DNA of 64,000 nt, from NCBI GenBank assembly GCA_052387855.1, contig JBQTIT010000018.1, positions 101,504 through 165,503 on the forward strand, in the 5' to 3' direction. A program made the position numbers and the translations under genes. This document shows positions 1 through 8,914 of the stretch, piece after piece. Each line of letters begins with the position of its first letter. Within the stretch, counting starts at the first letter, position 1. Source of the DNA: CAIYZT01 sp052387855 (GTDB taxonomy: Bacteria > Pseudomonadota > Alphaproteobacteria > Rhodobacterales > Rhodobacteraceae). A model generated the notes under the pieces. It ran no database searches, was not told the origin of the DNA, and saw only the letters and a program-made list of their open reading frames with translations.

Positions 1-2
1 CC

Positions 3-755
3 GAAAGCTGCATGTTCAACGCGCAGGAACCCTCGGCCTGCGAGTGGTACTTTACCGGCCTTGGCCTTCTGGCCGATCTCTTCATCTCCTGCATGTCCGA
101 AGCCATGCCCGAACGGTCCACCGCCGCCCATTACGGCGACAGCATGGTCGCGGGCTTCTTCTCGGTCGACACGGCGCGCGGCCAGTGGATCGCGCTGGAG
201 CCGACGGCGGGCGGCTGGGGCGGGCGGGCCGACGGCGACGGCGAAAGCGCGCTGATCAACCTGGTCAACGGCGGGTTCCGCAACATCCCCGCCGAGGTCT
301 ACGAGACCAAGTTCCCCGTCCGGCTGGAAGAATTCGCCATCCGCAAGGACAGCGGCGGGCCCGGGCGCCATCGCGGCGGCTGCGGCGTCATCCGCCGCTA
401 CAGAACGCTGGAGCCCTGCTATTCCGCGCTCTGGTTCGAGCGGTCCCACACCCCGGCCTGGGGGCTGAACGGCGGAAAGGACGGCGCCGGCCCCTTCATC
501 GAGATCACCCTGCCCGACGGCACGCGCGAGCATCCGCTCAAGATGCGCGCGCGCGGCTTTCCCGCCGGCACCGTGATCGAGACCATGACCGGCGGCGGCG
601 GCGGCAACGGCAACCCCCTGGCCCGCCCCTTTGCCGAGGTGCTGACCGACGTGCTGCAAGGCTATCTCAGCCCCGGGGCCGCCTTTAGCCAGTACGGCGT
701 CAGGATCACCGACGCGATGACGGTGGACGCCGCAGCCTCAGAGCCGCGCGTCTGA
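3..755 (+). CDS. hydantoinase B / oxoprolinase family protein, C-terminal part (5' end outside window)
   Basis: The reading frame is open from the first bases of the window, so about 250 C-terminal residues of a larger protein are visible. The sequence has the hallmark C-terminal features of hydantoinase B/HyuB (N-methylhydantoinase beta) subunits: a GGWGGR motif followed by DGDGES, the run RKDSGGPGRHRGGCG, and a glycine-rich GGGGGNGNPLARP stretch. Family members hydrolyse hydantoins or 5-oxoproline in the cytoplasm, usually with a HyuA partner that would lie to the left. The stop is 2 bases before the GTG start of the ABC ATPase gene, so the two are probably co-transcribed and the ABC system may import the hydrolase substrate. 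The actual substrate cannot be read from sequence. Confidence 0.85.
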   Translation, partial: ESCMFNAQEPSACEWYFTGLGLLADLFISCMSEAMPERSTAAHYGDSMVAGFFSVDTARGQWIALEPTAGGWGGRADGDGESALINLVNGGFRNIPAEVYETKFPVRLEEFAIRKDSGGPGRHRGGCGVIRRYRTLEPCYSALWFERSHTPAWGLNGGKDGAGPFIEITLPDGTREHPLKMRARGFPAGTVIETMTGGGGGNGNPLARPFAEVLTDVLQGYLSPGAAFSQYGVRITDAMTVDAAASEPRV

Positions 756-757
756 CC

Positions 758-2284
758 GTGGACGGCGCCGCGCCACAGGATGCCATCAGGGCCCGGGGCC
801 TGGGGGTTTCCTTTGCCGGCGTCTCGGTGCTGCGCGACATCGACCTGGACATCGCGCAGGGCGAGATTCACGGTCTGGTGGGCGAGAATGGCGCCGGCAA
901 GTCGACGCTGGGCAAGGTTCTGGGCGGCTACTATCAGGCCAGCAGCGGCCGGATCGAGGTCTTTGGCGCCCCGGCCGAGCCCTGGACCCCGCGTATCGCG
1001 CTGTCGCGCGGGGTGGCGCTGATGCATCAGGAATTGCAACTGGTGCCGGCGATGACCGTGGCGCAGAATGTCTTTCTGGGGATCGAGAACAGCCGCATGG
1101 GCGTGCTGCGCCGCGACGAGCCGGCGCGTCTGGCCGGCCTGATGGCCTCCAGCGGTTTCGCGCTGGATCCGGACGCGGTGGTGTCGACCCTGTCCATCGC
1201 GGACCGGCAGAAGATCGAGATCCTGCGCGCCCTGGCCCGCGATGCCCGCGTGATCGTGATGGACGAGCCGACCTCTTCGCTGGCCAAGGACGAGGTGGCG
1301 CAGCTTCACCAGACCATGCGCAACCTGCGCGCGGGCGGGCGAACGGTGATCTATGTCTCGCATTTCCTGGACGACATCCTGTCGGTATCGGACCGGGTGA
1401 CGGTGCTGCGCGATGGCGACCATGTGCTGACCGCACCCGCCGCCGGGCTGACCAAGGCCGATATCGTGGGCGCCATGTTGGGCGGCGGCAAGACCGAAAC
1501 CCCCTTTCCCCCCAAGGCGCCCCCCGCCTCTGCCGCCCCGATGCTGCAGGTCGAGGGGCTAAGTTCGGCCACGGGACTGCGCGATGTGGCGCTGACGGTG
1601 GGCCGGGGCGAGATTGTCGGCCTGATCGGTCTGGTCGGCTCTGGCCGCAGCGAGATCGCCCGGGCCCTGGTCGGCGCCGATCCCTCGACCGGACGGGTCT
1701 GGCTGGACGGGGCGGAGCTTTCCGCCCGCACCCCGCACAGCGCCACCCAGGCCGGGCTGGTCATGGTGCCCGAGGACCGTCGCAAGCAGGGGCTGGTGAT
1801 GACCATGCCGCTGCGCCCCAACCTGACCTTGCCGCATCTGCGCCGGTTCTCGCGCGGCGGGGTCGTGCAGCAGCGCGAGGAAAGCCGCAAGGCCCGGGAC
1901 GTGATCGCGCATTTCCGCGTGCGCCCGGCAAGACCCGAGGGCGACATCGCCGCCTTTTCCGGGGGAAACCAGCAAAAGGTACTGATCGGCAAATGGCTGT
2001 TAGGCGATCCCAAGGTGGTCATCCTGGACGAGCCGAGCCGGGGCGTCGATGTCGGCGCGCGCCAGCGCATCCACGAGGCGATTGCCGAGATGGCCGCGCG
2101 CGGCGTCGCGGTGCTGGTGATCTCCTCCGAGATCGAAGAGGTGCTTGGCCTGGCGCACCGCGCCTATCTTGTCTCGGGCGGCCGCATCGTGCAGATGATC
2201 GACCCCGGGACCAGTGACGAGGCTTCGGTCCTTTCCGCTCTTTTCGCAGACCAGTCGAACGCACGGACGGGCCAGAACCCATGA
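758..2284 (+). CDS. sugar-type (RbsA/CUT2) ABC transporter ATP-binding protein
   Basis: A 508-residue protein with two tandem ABC ATPase domains, as in RbsA/MglA. Domain 1 has Walker A GENGAGKST at residues 42-50 and the Walker B segment VIVMDEPTSSLAKDE; domain 2 has a degenerate Walker A (GLVGSGRSE), the signature FSGGNQQKV near residue 400 and VVILDEPSRGVDVGAR. One intact and one degenerate nucleotide site is usual in this family. The start is a GTG two bases after the hydantoinase stop; the stop overlaps the permease start (ATGA), indicating translational coupling. It would energise uptake at the inner membrane. No periplasmic binding-protein gene is present downstream, so it probably lies upstream of the window. 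The substrate is unknown; the neighbouring hydantoinase hints at a cyclic ureide rather than a sugar. Confidence 0.9.
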   Translation: MDGAAPQDAIRARGLGVSFAGVSVLRDIDLDIAQGEIHGLVGENGAGKSTLGKVLGGYYQASSGRIEVFGAPAEPWTPRIALSRGVALMHQELQLVPAMTVAQNVFLGIENSRMGVLRRDEPARLAGLMASSGFALDPDAVVSTLSIADRQKIEILRALARDARVIVMDEPTSSLAKDEVAQLHQTMRNLRAGGRTVIYVSHFLDDILSVSDRVTVLRDGDHVLTAPAAGLTKADIVGAMLGGGKTETPFPPKAPPASAAPMLQVEGLSSATGLRDVALTVGRGEIVGLIGLVGSGRSEIARALVGADPSTGRVWLDGAELSARTPHSATQAGLVMVPEDRRKQGLVMTMPLRPNLTLPHLRRFSRGGVVQQREESRKARDVIAHFRVRPARPEGDIAAFSGGNQQKVLIGKWLLGDPKVVILDEPSRGVDVGARQRIHEAIAEMAARGVAVLVISSEIEEVLGLAHRAYLVSGGRIVQMIDPGTSDEASVLSALFADQSNARTGQNP

Positions 2285-3216
2285 CCAGACACGCCATCGC
2301 ACGAGCGCTTCAGACCTATGCCGTCCTGATCATGATCCTGATCCTGATGGCGGCGCTGACGCTCATGTCGGACAGTTTCCTGACCTTGCAGAACCTGCTC
2401 AACATCCTCAACCAGAACGCGCCGCTGGCGATCCTGGCCTCGGCGATGACGCTGGTGATCATCGCCGGGGGGTTCGATCTGTCGGTCGGGGCGATCTTTG
2501 CCATGGGCGCGGTCGCCTCGGCCTGGATCGCGCTGCACTTTGATCCCTATGTCGGGCTCATCCTGTCGCCGGTCATCGGGCTGGTGCTGGGCTGCGTGAA
2601 CGGTCTGGTGATCACTTTGCTGCGGGTCCATTCCTTTCTGGCCACCATCGCCACCTCGCTGATCTTCAAGGGCGTCGCCATCGTGATCTCGGACGGAAGG
2701 CTGATTCCGGTGCGCATGGATGCCTTCACCTGGCTGGGGCGCGACAAGCTGGGCGGGGTCTTTGTCTCGATCTGGGTGATGACGGCCTTTGCGCTTGTGC
2801 TGGGGTTCATCCTGACCCGCACGGCGCTGGGCCGGCAGATCCTGGCCGTCGGCGGCAATGCCGAGGCGGCGGTCCTGTCGGGCATCCGGGCCGACCGCGT
2901 GCGCATCATCACCTTTGCCATCGCTGGCCTTGCCGCCGGGCTGGCCGCCTCGATCGCGACCTCGCGCGTTTCGATGGGACAGGCGGCGGCCGGCGCGGGC
3001 TATGAGCTGGACGCCATCGCGGCGGTCATCCTGGGGGGCACCAGCATCTACGGCGGCGCTGGCGCGATCTGGCGCTCGGTGGCGGGGGTGCTGCTGCTGG
3101 CGCTGATCAACAACGGATTCAACATCCTGAACGCCGATCCCTTCTACCGCGACCTGACCACCGGCCTGGTGATCCTGGCCGCCATCGGGATCAGCGCGGC
3201 GGGCAAGCGCGGCTGA
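2281..3216 (+). CDS. RbsC-type ABC transporter permease
   Basis: A 311-residue, strongly hydrophobic protein of the BPD_transp_2 (RbsC/XylH) family with about eight to ten membrane segments. Diagnostic motifs are IIAGGFDLSVGAIFA near residues 60-75, the cytoplasmic TALGRQILAVGGNAEAAVLSGI and the C-terminal AVILGGTSIYGGAGAIWRSV. It forms the membrane channel for the preceding ATPase and overlaps it by 4 bases. Length and motif order are normal, so it appears intact. It ends 12 bases before the tail of the convergent EamA gene. Substrate not determinable; same transporter as the preceding gene. Confidence 0.9.
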   Translation: MTRHAIARALQTYAVLIMILILMAALTLMSDSFLTLQNLLNILNQNAPLAILASAMTLVIIAGGFDLSVGAIFAMGAVASAWIALHFDPYVGLILSPVIGLVLGCVNGLVITLLRVHSFLATIATSLIFKGVAIVISDGRLIPVRMDAFTWLGRDKLGGVFVSIWVMTAFALVLGFILTRTALGRQILAVGGNAEAAVLSGIRADRVRIITFAIAGLAAGLAASIATSRVSMGQAAAGAGYELDAIAAVILGGTSIYGGAGAIWRSVAGVLLLALINNGFNILNADPFYRDLTTGLVILAAIGISAAGKRG

Positions 3217-3228
3217 CGGCCCGCGCGG

Positions 3229-4068
3229 TCAGGCCAGCCGCGTCAGGATGACGCCAGCGACGATCACCACGGCGGCGGCGGCCTTGCCCCGGCCCATCGG
3301 CTCGCCAAAGACCAGCCAGCCGATCAGCACCGCGAACAGGATCGAGGTTTCGCGCAGGGCCGCGACCACGGCGATGGGCGCCACGGTCATCGCCCAGACC
3401 GAAACGCCATAAGCCCCGAACGAGGCGGCCGAGGCGATCATCCCCACCCCCCAGGCCCGCCGCTGGGCCGGCAGGATGTTCCAGCCCTTCCACAAGAGGA
3501 TGCCGGTGGAAAAGAACAGCCCGTCCGCCACAAAGACCCAGGCGACATAGGCCACCGCATCGCCCGCCACCCGCGCGCCCGAGCCGTCGATCAGCGTATA
3601 GACCGCCGTCGCCGTGGCCGAGCCCAGCGCATAGGGGATCAGCCGGCGATTCTCGCCCCGGGCAAAGACCCCCTGCGCCATCAGCAGGATGCCCAGGCCC
3701 AGCACCACGATCCCGGCATATTCGGCCGGCGCGATCACGTCGGACAGAAGCAGGCCCGACACCACCCCGACGATCAGCGGCGCCGCGCCCCGGGCGATGG
3801 GATAGACGCGGCTCAGATCGCCGCGCTCATAGGCATAGGTCAGGAAGAACTTGTAAAAGAAATGCGCGCAGCCCGCTGCGATCACCCAGGGCGCGATGTG
3901 CCAGTCCAGCGCCGGGCGGCTCAGGATCACCGCGATGCCGATCGGCACCTCGCCGATCGACAGGATCACCATCGCCCCCATCCGCGAGGCGCCGACCTTG
4001 AGCAGCGAATTCCACAAGGCATGCAGAAAGGCCGATCCCAGCACGGCCGTCATCACCCAAAAGCTCAA
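3229..4068 (-). CDS. EamA/DMT-superfamily transporter
   Basis: A 279-residue integral membrane protein with about ten hydrophobic segments arranged as two five-helix EamA repeats, the layout of drug/metabolite transporters. The N-terminus (MSFWVMTAVLGSAFLHALWNS) begins directly with a membrane helix, and the second repeat contains AALRETSILFAVLIGWLVFGEP, the typical EamA ending before the last helix. Such proteins usually export amino acids or small metabolites across the inner membrane. It lies 93 bases downstream of a LysR gene on the same strand, so that regulator may control it or share its transcript. The substrate cannot be inferred. The 3' end converges on the ABC permease. Confidence 0.85.
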   Translation of the reverse strand: MSFWVMTAVLGSAFLHALWNSLLKVGASRMGAMVILSIGEVPIGIAVILSRPALDWHIAPWVIAAGCAHFFYKFFLTYAYERGDLSRVYPIARGAAPLIVGVVSGLLLSDVIAPAEYAGIVVLGLGILLMAQGVFARGENRRLIPYALGSATATAVYTLIDGSGARVAGDAVAYVAWVFVADGLFFSTGILLWKGWNILPAQRRAWGVGMIASAASFGAYGVSVWAMTVAPIAVVAALRETSILFAVLIGWLVFGEPMGRGKAAAAVVIVAGVILTRLA

Positions 4069-4161
4069 GCCGGTCTCCTGCCCTGCGCCGTCACGAAACT
4101 GTTACACTCCGGCCGGCGGAAAGGCCATGTTGAAACCTGTTCGGCAGAAGGGCGACAGCGC

Positions 4162-5028
4162 TCAGCCCGGAAGCACCAGCGGGGCAAAGGCATCGCGCAC
4201 CATGGCCGCCAGCCCCTCGATCGCCTCCGACGTGCCGCGCGGATTGCGCCGCAGCACCACGCGGGCGCGGTCGACGATGGGAAAGCCGTCCTCGGCGGTC
4301 AATTCGCGGCAGCCCTCGGGGATGGTGCTGCGCGACAGGGGCGCGATGGCCAGCCCGGTCCGCGCCGCCACGCGCAGGCTGGCCGAGGTGTCGCATTCAA
4401 AGGCGATGCGGTAGCCGATGCTCTGCTGGATCAGCGAGCGCAGGGCAAAGTCCCTGCCCCAGTCGGAATGGATGTACATGCCCACCGGCACCGGGGTTTC
4501 GCGGTGCTGTGCATGGCCGACAGAGGTGACCCAGACCGTGGGATCGATGCCCAGCACCTCGTCCGCCGCCGTGTGGCTGCTGTCGTAGAGAATGGCAAGG
4601 TCAAGCTGGTCCTCATCCAGCGCGGCCTGCTGCGGCGCGGTGAAGTCGCAGCGCACCGTCACCTCGACCGCCGGATGGCGCTGGTTGAAGGCCGCCAGCG
4701 CGCGGGGCAGCACGCTTTCGGCATATTCGTCAGGAATGCCGATCCGCACCGGCCCGATCAGCGGCTTTTCCCGCAGGGCGGTGGCGGCCTCGTCCAGCAA
4801 TTGCGCGACCCGGCGCGCATAGGGCATCAATTGCGCCCCGCGCGCGGTCAGCGCCACGCCGCGCGGCAGGCGGGCGAACAGCGCCTGGCCCAAACTGTCT
4901 TCGAGCCGCTTGATCTGCATCGACACCGCCGATTGCGTGCGCCCCACCCTCTCAGCCGCCATGGTGACAGAGCCGGTATCGGCCACCGCCAGAAAGGCGC
5001 GCATCAGGTCACTTTCCAGGGGGATCAT
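4162..5028 (-). CDS. LysR-family transcriptional regulator
   Basis: A 288-residue protein with an N-terminal winged helix-turn-helix at about residues 8-65 (AFLAVADTGSVTMAAERVG followed by QSAVSMQIKRLEDSLGQ) and a C-terminal type 2 periplasmic-binding-like effector domain starting around IGPVRIGIPDEYAESVLP. Size and layout are standard for LysR activators, which bind DNA as tetramers in the cytoplasm. It is transcribed away from the DUF1127 gene (115-base divergent gap) and towards the EamA exporter gene, either of which could be its target. The ligand is unknown. Confidence 0.9.
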   Translation of the reverse strand: MIPLESDLMRAFLAVADTGSVTMAAERVGRTQSAVSMQIKRLEDSLGQALFARLPRGVALTARGAQLMPYARRVAQLLDEAATALREKPLIGPVRIGIPDEYAESVLPRALAAFNQRHPAVEVTVRCDFTAPQQAALDEDQLDLAILYDSSHTAADEVLGIDPTVWVTSVGHAQHRETPVPVGMYIHSDWGRDFALRSLIQQSIGYRIAFECDTSASLRVAARTGLAIAPLSRSTIPEGCRELTAEDGFPIVDRARVVLRRNPRGTSEAIEGLAAMVRDAFAPLVLPG

Positions 5029-5143
5029 CGCCAGCCATCAATTTCATGCATGGCGACCATCATCACTATTCGTTTGTGTGATGTCAAGCCGGTGGGGTAA
5101 ATCCATCCTGTCCGCAACTGTCCGGCCGTAGAAGGAGTCCGCC

Positions 5144-5344
5144 ATGGTCATCAGCTTTCTCACCACCCTGCGCCAGCGCCGCGCGCTGCAAAGCTCGATG
5201 GGCGCGCTGTTGCGCCGCAGCGATGAACATCTGCTCGACGACATCGGCCTGACCCGCCACGACATCGCGACGATGATCGCATCGCCCGCCGGCGCGGCGC
5301 TGGGACGCTCGGCCATCCTGTCGGCCGCAGCCGCCTACGCCTGA
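5144..5344 (+). CDS. DUF1127 small protein
   Basis: A 66-residue protein. After a short N-terminus rich in basic and hydrophobic residues it carries the DUF1127 signature RRSDEHLLDDIGLTRHDI at residues 25-42, the consensus in these short alphaproteobacterial proteins (a seven-nine residue L-x-D-I-G-L-T core). A good Shine-Dalgarno (AAGGAG) lies about 7 bases before the ATG. DUF1127 proteins have been tied to RNA/sRNA turnover, phosphate and stress adaptation in other alphaproteobacteria, but its role here is inference. The gene is followed directly by a strong hairpin terminator and faces ileS tail to tail. Confidence 0.85.
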   Translation: MVISFLTTLRQRRALQSSMGALLRRSDEHLLDDIGLTRHDIATMIASPAGAALGRSAILSAAAAYA

Positions 5345-5360
5345 CGCGCCGCGTCATGAC

Positions 5361-5392
5361 AAACGGGCAGAGGCGCTGGCCCCTGCCCGTTT
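5361..5392. terminator. bidirectional rho-independent terminator between DUF1127 gene and ileS
   Basis: Perfect 10-base inverted repeat AAACGGGCAG (5361-5370) and CTGCCCGTTT (5383-5392) with a 12-base loop, followed on the plus strand by CAATTT. The A-rich 5' arm gives the minus strand its own T-tract, so it can end both convergent transcripts. Confidence 0.8.
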
Positions 5393-5413
5393 CAATTTGC
5401 CCTGACCGTCCGG

Positions 5414-8323
5414 TCAGCCCAGCGCGTCGCTGCACCGCTGGCAGGTGCCGGGGTGGCTGTGCCGGCCGACATCGGGCAGAACCTTCCAGCAGCGCTCGCA
5501 TTTCTCGCCCGGGGCGGGCGCAAAGGCCACCGCCACCTGCGGCACCTCGGCCAGGGCAAAGGCGCCCTCGGGCACCGGCCCGCCTGACAGACGCAGCCCC
5601 GAGGTGATGCAGACCTCGTCAAAGCTTACCGACTGCAACAGCGCCATCATCGCGGGCGTTACAAAGACCTCGGGCGCCGCCTCAAGGCTGGAACCGATGA
5701 CCTTGGCCGTGCGCTGCACCTCCAGCGCGCCGGTGACCACGCGGCGCACGTCGCGCACCGTCTGCCATTTCGCGGCCAGCGCCTCGTCGCGCCAAGCCTC
5801 TGGCGTTTGCGGAAAATCCACCAGATGGATCGAAGAGTCCTCGCCCGGGAACCGCTCCAGCCAGGCCTCTTCCATGGTAAAGACCAGCACGGGCGCCAGC
5901 CAGGCGGTCAGGCGGTGAAAGAGGATGTCCATCACCGTCCGGCAGGACCGGCGGGTCAGGCTGCCGGCCGGGTCGCAATAAAGACTGTCCTTGCGGATGT
6001 CGAAATAGACCGCCGACAGGTCCGAGGTGCAGAAGGTAAAGAGTTTCTGGAACACGCCCTGGAAATCGTACCGCGCATAGCCCTCGCGGACCTCGCCGTC
6101 CAGTTCGGCCAGCCGGTGCAGCACCCAGCGTTCCAGTTCTGGCATCAGCGCCGGATCGACGCGCTCGGCATCGTCAAAGCCCTTCAGCGCGCCCAGCATG
6201 TAGCGCATCGTGTTGCGCAGACGGCGGTAGCTGTCGGCGACGCCTTTCAGGATTTCCTTTCCGATCCGCAGATCGACCGTGTAGTCCGACAGCGCCACCC
6301 AGAGCCGCAGGATATCGGCGCCGTATTCGTCGATCACCGCTTGCGGCGCGACGGTGTTGCCCAGCGATTTGGACATCTTCATGCCCTTCTCGTCCAGCGT
6401 GAAGCCGTGGGTCAGCACCCCGCGATAAGGCGCGCGGCCCTTGGTGCCGCAGGCCTGCAGCATCGAGGAATGGAACCAGCCGCGATGCTGGTCGGTGCCC
6501 TCAAGGTACAGGTCCGCGATGCCGTCTTCGGACCCGTCTGCCCGGTCGCGCAGCACAAAGGCATGTGTTGAGCCGGAATCGAACCAGACGTCCAGCACGT
6601 CATAGACCTGTTCATATTCGGACGGATCGACGATGCCTGACAGCATCTTTTCCTTGAATCCTTGCACATACCAGACATCGGCGCCGCTCGCCTCGAAAGC
6701 GGCGCGGATGCGGGCGTTCACCTGCGGATCGCGCAGCAGAAAGTCCGGCGCGTCCGGCCGGCTGCCCTTTTTGACAAAGCAGGTCAGCGGCACACCCCAG
6801 GCGCGCTGGCGCGACAGCACCCAGTCGGGGCGCGCCTCGATCATCGAATGCAGGCGGTTGCGGCCCGTGGCCGGGGTCCAGGTGACAAGCTGGTTGATCG
6901 AGTTCAGCGCCCGCTGGCGGATCGTGGCGCCATGGGTGGACATGCCGTCGTCCAACGCCCGGTCGATCGCCACGAACCACTGCGGGGTGTTGCGGTAGAT
7001 CACCGGCGCCTTGGAGCGCCAGGAATGCGGGTAGCTATGCTTGAGCCTGCCCTTGGCAAACAGCGCGCCGGCGCCGTGCAGCGCCTTGATGTTGCTGACA
7101 TTCGCCGCGCCTTCCTTGCCGTCGGGCTGGATGATGAACTGCCCGCCGAACAGCGGCAGGTCGGGGCGGTAAGAGCCGTCCGCCTCGACGTTGTAGGTCA
7201 TCGGCAGTCCGAACTTCACGCCCATCTGATAGTCGTCATCGCCGTGGCTGGGCGCGGTGTGGACAAAGCCGGTGCCGGCATCGTCGGTGACGTGATCGCC
7301 GGGAAGCATGGGAACGGGGAAATCCCACTCGCCCCTGCCGCCCTCGATGCCGGCGTAGGGGTGGGCGAGGACCAGTCCCGCAAGCTCTGCGGCGAAGACG
7401 TCGCGCAGGCGGGTGAATGCGGTGACCTTGCCCGCAGCCATCACTGTTTCGGCCAGCTTGTCGGCCAGCAGGATCACCTCGCCGACCTCGGCGGTGGAAT
7501 GCTCGCCCAGCGCATCGACCCGGTAAAGGCCATAAGCCAGACCGGGGCCATAGGCGACGGCGCGGTTTTGCGGGATGGTCCAGGGCGTCGTGGTCCAGAT
7601 CACCACGCTGGCCCCGTCCATCGCGCCGCCTTGCGGGCGGAACCGCACCCAGACCTGATGGCTGGTGTGGTCGTGATACTCCACCTCCGCCTCAGCAAGG
7701 GCGGTCTTTTCCACCGGGCTCCACATCACGGGCTTCGATCCCTGATAGAGGCTGCCGTTCATCACGAACTTCATGAACTCGTCCGCGATCACGGCCTCGG
7801 CGTGGTAGTCCATCGTCAGATAGGGCCGGTCCCAGGCGCCGGTGATGCCCAGGCGCTTGAATTCCTCGCGCTGCACGTCGATCCAGCCTTCGGCGAAGCG
7901 GCGGCATTCCTGGCGAAAGGCGACGATGTCGACATCGTCCTTGTTCAGCCCCCGGGCGCGGTACTGTTCCTCGATCTTCCATTCGATGGGCAGGCCGTGA
8001 CAGTCCCAGCCGGGCACATAGCGCGCATCGCGCCCCATCATCTGCTGGCTGCGCACCACCATGTCCTTGAGGATCTTGTTCAGCGCGTGGCCGATGTGCA
8101 GATGCCCGTTGGCATAGGGCGGGCCGTCGTGCAGCGTGAAATCCTGCCGCCCCGGCTTGCCGCGCAGGCGGTCATAAACGCCGATCCGCTGCCAGCGGGC
8201 CAGCCAGTCCGGCTCGCGCTGGGGCAGGCCGGCGCGCATCGGAAAGCCGGTTTCGGGCAGAAAGACGGTGTCGCGGTAGTCGGGGGCGGACGGGGGCGGC
8301 GTGGTGGGCGTATCGGCGCTCAT
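5414..8323 (-). CDS. ileS: isoleucyl-tRNA synthetase
   Basis: A 969-residue class I aminoacyl-tRNA synthetase that charges tRNA-Ile with isoleucine in the cytoplasm. The signature HIGH lies at residues 76-79 and KMSKS at 649-653; the CP1 editing domain between them contains the TTTPWTIP segment. The C-terminus has a zinc-binding CERCW...CQRCSDALG module, as in bacterial IleS of the E. coli type. The open frame extends 42 codons upstream, but the ATG at 8323 is preceded by AAGG at a good distance and begins with the family-like MSADTP; an ATG three codons earlier has poorer spacing. The gene is divergent from the DUF2237 gene and monocistronic. No truncation is visible. Confidence 0.97.
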   Translation of the reverse strand: MSADTPTTPPPSAPDYRDTVFLPETGFPMRAGLPQREPDWLARWQRIGVYDRLRGKPGRQDFTLHDGPPYANGHLHIGHALNKILKDMVVRSQQMMGRDARYVPGWDCHGLPIEWKIEEQYRARGLNKDDVDIVAFRQECRRFAEGWIDVQREEFKRLGITGAWDRPYLTMDYHAEAVIADEFMKFVMNGSLYQGSKPVMWSPVEKTALAEAEVEYHDHTSHQVWVRFRPQGGAMDGASVVIWTTTPWTIPQNRAVAYGPGLAYGLYRVDALGEHSTAEVGEVILLADKLAETVMAAGKVTAFTRLRDVFAAELAGLVLAHPYAGIEGGRGEWDFPVPMLPGDHVTDDAGTGFVHTAPSHGDDDYQMGVKFGLPMTYNVEADGSYRPDLPLFGGQFIIQPDGKEGAANVSNIKALHGAGALFAKGRLKHSYPHSWRSKAPVIYRNTPQWFVAIDRALDDGMSTHGATIRQRALNSINQLVTWTPATGRNRLHSMIEARPDWVLSRQRAWGVPLTCFVKKGSRPDAPDFLLRDPQVNARIRAAFEASGADVWYVQGFKEKMLSGIVDPSEYEQVYDVLDVWFDSGSTHAFVLRDRADGSEDGIADLYLEGTDQHRGWFHSSMLQACGTKGRAPYRGVLTHGFTLDEKGMKMSKSLGNTVAPQAVIDEYGADILRLWVALSDYTVDLRIGKEILKGVADSYRRLRNTMRYMLGALKGFDDAERVDPALMPELERWVLHRLAELDGEVREGYARYDFQGVFQKLFTFCTSDLSAVYFDIRKDSLYCDPAGSLTRRSCRTVMDILFHRLTAWLAPVLVFTMEEAWLERFPGEDSSIHLVDFPQTPEAWRDEALAAKWQTVRDVRRVVTGALEVQRTAKVIGSSLEAAPEVFVTPAMMALLQSVSFDEVCITSGLRLSGGPVPEGAFALAEVPQVAVAFAPAPGEKCERCWKVLPDVGRHSHPGTCQRCSDALG

Positions 8324-8530
8324 CGGCGGCATACCTTGCAATGCGGTCTGGATGGGGGTCGGCAGGCGGCGCGGGTCACCCAGGCGCCTTGTCCCGGCGC
8401 CGATCAGGGCGCCGGGCGGATAATTCGCGCGAGAGGGGCCGAATTCCACATGGTCGGCGCCTTATAGCCGCGCGCCGCGCCAAGGTCAAAGGGGCTGGAT
8501 CAGCCGGCCCGGCGCGCCTATGCTGGGCCG

Positions 8531-8914
8531 ATGATGGAACCATCGGTCAATGTTCTGGGCGGCCGGCTGGAGCTGTGCTCGCAAGCGCCGCGCACCGGCT
8601 ATTTCCGCAACGGCTGCTGCGACACCGGGCCCGAGGATCGGGGGCAGCACACTGTCTGCGTGGTGACCACGGCCGAGTTTCTGGCCCTGTCCAAGTATCT
8701 TGGCAACGATCTGTCTACCCCGCGCCCCGAATACGGCTTTGCCGGGCTGAAACCGGGCGACCGCTGGTGCCTGTGCGCGGCGCGCTTCTTGCAGGCGCAT
8801 GAAGAGGGCGCGGCGCCGCAGGTCAACCTGGCCGCGACGCACCGGCGCACGCTGGACGTGGTCCCGCTTGAGGTGCTGCGGCTTTACGCCTCGCGCCCGG
8901 CGGGGGCGGACTGA
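8531..8914 (+). CDS. DUF2237 family protein
   Basis: A 127-residue soluble protein matching DUF2237: NVLGGRLELCSQAPRTGYFRNGCCDTG near the N-terminus, VCVVTTAEFLALSKYLGNDLSTP in the middle and the C-terminal GDRWCLCAARFLQA followed by VNLAATHRRTLDVVPLEVL. Conserved cysteines (CCDTG and WCLCAARF) could bind metal or form a redox centre, but no activity is established for the family. It starts with tandem ATGs at 8531 and 8534; I could not see a clear Shine-Dalgarno. Its last 31 bases overlap the end of the convergent LuxR-type gene. Confidence 0.85.
   Translation: MMEPSVNVLGGRLELCSQAPRTGYFRNGCCDTGPEDRGQHTVCVVTTAEFLALSKYLGNDLSTPRPEYGFAGLKPGDRWCLCAARFLQAHEEGAAPQVNLAATHRRTLDVVPLEVLRLYASRPAGAD

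Noticed and set aside
6562..6585. tRNA-like string GAGCCGGAATCGAACC
   Set aside because: It resembles an inverted T-arm but lies inside the conserved ileS coding region and has no matching acceptor, D or anticodon arms.
6662..8467. 601-codon plus-strand frame antisense to ileS
   Set aside because: It lies fully inside ileS on the other strand; its translation is rich in Gly, His, Arg and Ala as expected from the complement of high-GC codons, with no recognisable motif.
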